Origin: Saccharothrix sp. NRRL B-16348
GTDB taxonomy: Bacteria > Actinomycetota > Actinomycetes > Mycobacteriales > Pseudonocardiaceae
Assembly (NCBI RefSeq): GCF_001280085.1
Contig: NZ_LGED01000269.1
Location: 1 to 64,000, forward strand
Reading direction: 5' to 3'
DNA length: 64,000 nt
This document shows positions 62,327-64,000 of the stretch, piece after piece. Within the stretch, counting starts at the first letter, position 1. Every line of letters starts with the position of its first letter. The position numbers were made by a program, and so were the translations under genes. The notes beneath the pieces are model-generated. The model was given only the letters and a program-made list of their open reading frames with translations, ran no database searches and had not been told where the DNA came from.

Positions 62327-62800
62327 TCAGGCGTCGCCCGTGGGCCACTCGTCCGCGTCCAGCGCCTCGACCAGGCGTTCCATCACCTTGAGCGTGGTGC
62401 GCAGGTCGTCCGGGTCCACCTGGGCCGAGATGCGGTTGGTGAAGGCGTGCTGGGCCTGGGCCAGGCTGGACACGGCCGCGTAGCCCGCCTCCGTGGGGCG
62501 GAACAGCTTGGCGCGCTTGTGCGCCGGGTTGGGCAGGTACTCGGCCAGCCCCTTCGCCACCAGCAGGTCGGCGATGCGCTGCACGCTCTGCCTCGTCAGG
62601 CTCATCTCCCGGGCGATGCCCGACACCGGCAACGGCTGCCGCAGCACGGCGCCCAGCACCTGCCACCACGCGGCGGTCAGGCCGACCGGCTTCGTCATCA
62701 CCTCCGCCGCCTCCAGGAAACCGCCGTAGAGGCGGAACGTGCGCATGATGACCTCGGTCAGGACGTCCCCCGCCTCCGTGCGGGGCTCGACCTCGCTCAC
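62327..62800 (-). CDS. MarR-family regulator
   Basis: A 157-residue MarR protein with a winged helix (LTAAWWQVLGAVLRQPLPVS, GIAREMSLTRQSVQRIADLL, PNPAHKRAKLFRPTEAGYAA). GTG 62800 overlaps the stop of the DJ-1 gene (GTGA), so it is the second gene of a two-gene operon. Twin palindromes at the operon start are its likely operators. Confidence 0.9.
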   Translation of the reverse strand: MSEVEPRTEAGDVLTEVIMRTFRLYGGFLEAAEVMTKPVGLTAAWWQVLGAVLRQPLPVSGIAREMSLTRQSVQRIADLLVAKGLAEYLPNPAHKRAKLFRPTEAGYAAVSSLAQAQHAFTNRISAQVDPDDLRTTLKVMERLVEALDADEWPTGDA

Positions 62801-63420
62801 GACACCGCAGCGACGAGCTTGCCGAACCACGCCGGGTCGCCCGTCCGGTACAGCCCGTACCACGCGTCCAGCACGGCGGGCTCGTACAGGTCCAGCTCCA
62901 CGAAGATCTCCCGCGCGAACTCCAGCGCCGACGCCGCACCGGCCGTGATCAGGCCGTCGGCCCGCACCGCGCGCTCGGAGCTGAAGAACTCCGAACCGGT
63001 GTACCCCGGCACGGACGCGAGCTGCTCGACCGCGTTGCCGCCGTGCGCACGCGAGTTCAGCAGGCCCTCGGCGGCCAGGCCGATCGTCGCGCCGCAGATC
63101 GCCGCCACCGGCACGCCCGCGTCCAGCCAACGCCGCGCCGCCGCCGCGAACACCGCGTTGTCGCCGCTCTCCCACGTGTCCGCGCCGGGCAGGATCAGCA
63201 TCGCGCTGTCCGCCGGGTCGACGTCGGCGAGCGCCAGGTCGGGCGTGATCCGCAGGCCGCCGATGGACGTCACCGGGTCGAGCGTCGCGCCGACGGTCCG
63301 CACCCGGTACCGACCGGGCACCTTCTGGAACTGCGGCGTGTTGATCTGCGCGGTCGCGTACCCGAACTCCCAGTCGGCCAGCGTGTCGTAGAGGGCGAGG
63401 TGAACCGTCTTCGTCGTCAT
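62797..63420 (-). CDS. DJ-1/PfpI-family protein
   Basis: A 207-residue protein with the nucleophile elbow VAAICGATIGLAAEGLL near residue 108 (Cys) and MLILPGADTWESGDNAVF near 75. DJ-1/PfpI members act in stress protection, deglycation or isonitrile hydration; the role here is unknown. ATG 63420 lies inside the first palindrome of the operator, consistent with autoregulation by the MarR partner. Confidence 0.87.
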   Translation of the reverse strand: MTTKTVHLALYDTLADWEFGYATAQINTPQFQKVPGRYRVRTVGATLDPVTSIGGLRITPDLALADVDPADSAMLILPGADTWESGDNAVFAAAARRWLDAGVPVAAICGATIGLAAEGLLNSRAHGGNAVEQLASVPGYTGSEFFSSERAVRADGLITAGAASALEFAREIFVELDLYEPAVLDAWYGLYRTGDPAWFGKLVAAVS

Positions 63421-63455
63421 GACAGTATCCTGTCATTTTGACAGCACACTGTCAA
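63419..63455. promoter_or_regulatory. Twin palindromic MarR operator
   Basis: ATGACAG-TATC-CTGTCAT (63419-63436) and TTGACAG-CACA-CTGTCAA (63438-63455) are two perfect palindromes with the same TGACAG-N4-CTGTCA core, 19 bp apart centre to centre. They overlap the DJ-1 start codon and precede the divergent enoyl-CoA hydratase gene by 27 bp, so both directions may be controlled. Confidence 0.75.
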
Positions 63456-63481
63456 ACAACGCGGATCGTAGAGTGCGACCC

Positions 63482-64000
63482 ATGGCAGACGAGCTGGTCC
63501 ACTACGAGGTGCGGCGTGGCATCGCGACGATCACGCTGGACTCACCCCACAACCGCAACGCCCTGTCCGCGCGCCTGCGCGCCGAGCTGACCGGGCACCT
63601 CCGGACCGCCACGGCCGACGACGCCGTGCGCGTGATCGTGCTGAGCCACACCGGACCGGTGTTCTGCTCGGGCATGGACCTCAAGGAGGCGGGCGGCGCG
63701 AGCGCCGACCAGCAGGGGGTCAACGAGTTCCCGGCGATCCTGGAACAGCTGTGGACCAGCCCGAAGCCCGTGGTCGCCCGGCTGGCCGGCCCGGCACGCG
63801 CGGGCGGCGTCGGCCTGGTCGCGGCGTGCGACATCGCGGTCGCGGTGGACACGGCCACGTTCGCGTTCAGCGAGGTCCGCATCGGCGTGGTGCCCGCCGT
63901 CATCTCGGTGACCGTGCTGCCCCGCCTGCTGCCCCGTGCCGCGCACGAGCTGTTCCTGACCGGCGAGACGTTCGCCGCGCCGAGGGCCGTCGCCATCGGC
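63482..64000 (+). CDS. Enoyl-CoA hydratase/isomerase (partial)
   Basis: The first 173 residues of a crotonase-superfamily enzyme; the frame is open at the window end. Visible are IATITLDSPHNRNALSARLR, the oxyanion-hole region VFCSGMDLKEAGGASA near residue 63 and ARAGGVGLVAACDIAVAVDT near 108, AFSEVRIGVVPAVISV near 130. The usual catalytic Glu positions cannot all be judged. ATG 63482, divergent from the DJ-1/MarR operon. Confidence 0.9.
   Translation, partial: MADELVHYEVRRGIATITLDSPHNRNALSARLRAELTGHLRTATADDAVRVIVLSHTGPVFCSGMDLKEAGGASADQQGVNEFPAILEQLWTSPKPVVARLAGPARAGGVGLVAACDIAVAVDTATFAFSEVRIGVVPAVISVTVLPRLLPRAAHELFLTGETFAAPRAVAIG

Overview
High-GC actinomycete chromosome. Gene content and order (dnaG, dgt, glyS, smtB-zur, uppS, recO, era, corC, ybeY, phoH, rsmE, dnaJ, hrcA, hemW, sulfite reductase, cysH) follow the Mycobacterium tuberculosis Rv2343c-Rv2393 stretch. 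Codon use, the pSAM2-type element and the ECF41 sigma factor suggest a filamentous actinomycete, most likely Pseudonocardiaceae (Saccharothrix/Lentzea/Actinosynnema-like). This placement is inferred, not shown by a marker gene.

Region 1 (1-10,594): right-hand part of an actinomycete integrative and conjugative element (AICE). It carries a Nudix hydrolase, a KorSA-type GntR repressor with CTAG-rich operators, a run of small accessory genes, a TraB/FtsK-type DNA translocase, a membrane protein, an HUH-type replication initiator, an excisionase and a tyrosine integrase, ending at the 3' end of a tRNA-Met(CAT). traB and one small gene each appear to have lost a single C, so the element is either decaying or carries sequence errors.

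Region 2 (10,600-24,300): MpaB-type oxygenase, tRNA-Asn, trans-aconitate methyltransferase, dnaG, an ECF41 sigma factor with its carboxymuconolactone decarboxylase-like target, a serpin, dgt, a YdcF protein, peptidase E and a secreted serine-hydrolase-like protein. A PIN toxin/HTH antitoxin pair sits next to the serpin, whose last 118 bp are duplicated on the far side of the pair.

Region 3 (24,300-35,900): SulP transporter, SEC-C protein, AraC regulator with a DUF1772 protein, glyS, the smtB-zur metal-sensing pair facing a two-gene permease, and a methyltransferase. A broken macro-domain/KAP NTPase gene follows, then a diverged second copy of the methyltransferase 3' end.

Region 4 (35,870-49,900): conserved housekeeping block uppS-recO-era-corC-ybeY-phoH-rsmE-dnaJ-hrcA. 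phoH contains a 360-residue intein with the residues of a class 3 intein and a LAGLIDADG endonuclease. A gene with two tandem SnoaL-like domains interrupts the block.

Region 5 (50,000-64,000): GNAT gene, a decayed gene fragment between hemW and a second hemW 3' end, hemW, then an assimilatory sulfate operon: short leader peptide, sulfite reductase, Cys-rich small protein, cysH, cysD, cysN, an ABC importer and a sirohydrochlorin chelatase. The window ends with an alpha/beta hydrolase, a MarR/DJ-1 pair with a twin operator, and the start of an enoyl-CoA hydratase gene.

The most unusual pattern is three accessory islets (serpin, methyltransferase, hemW). In each, the accessory gene points at the 3' end of an intact host gene, and a second copy of that host gene's 3' end lies on the far side. 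This resembles integration that regenerates the 3' end of the target gene, but with protein-coding targets and no integrase visible.
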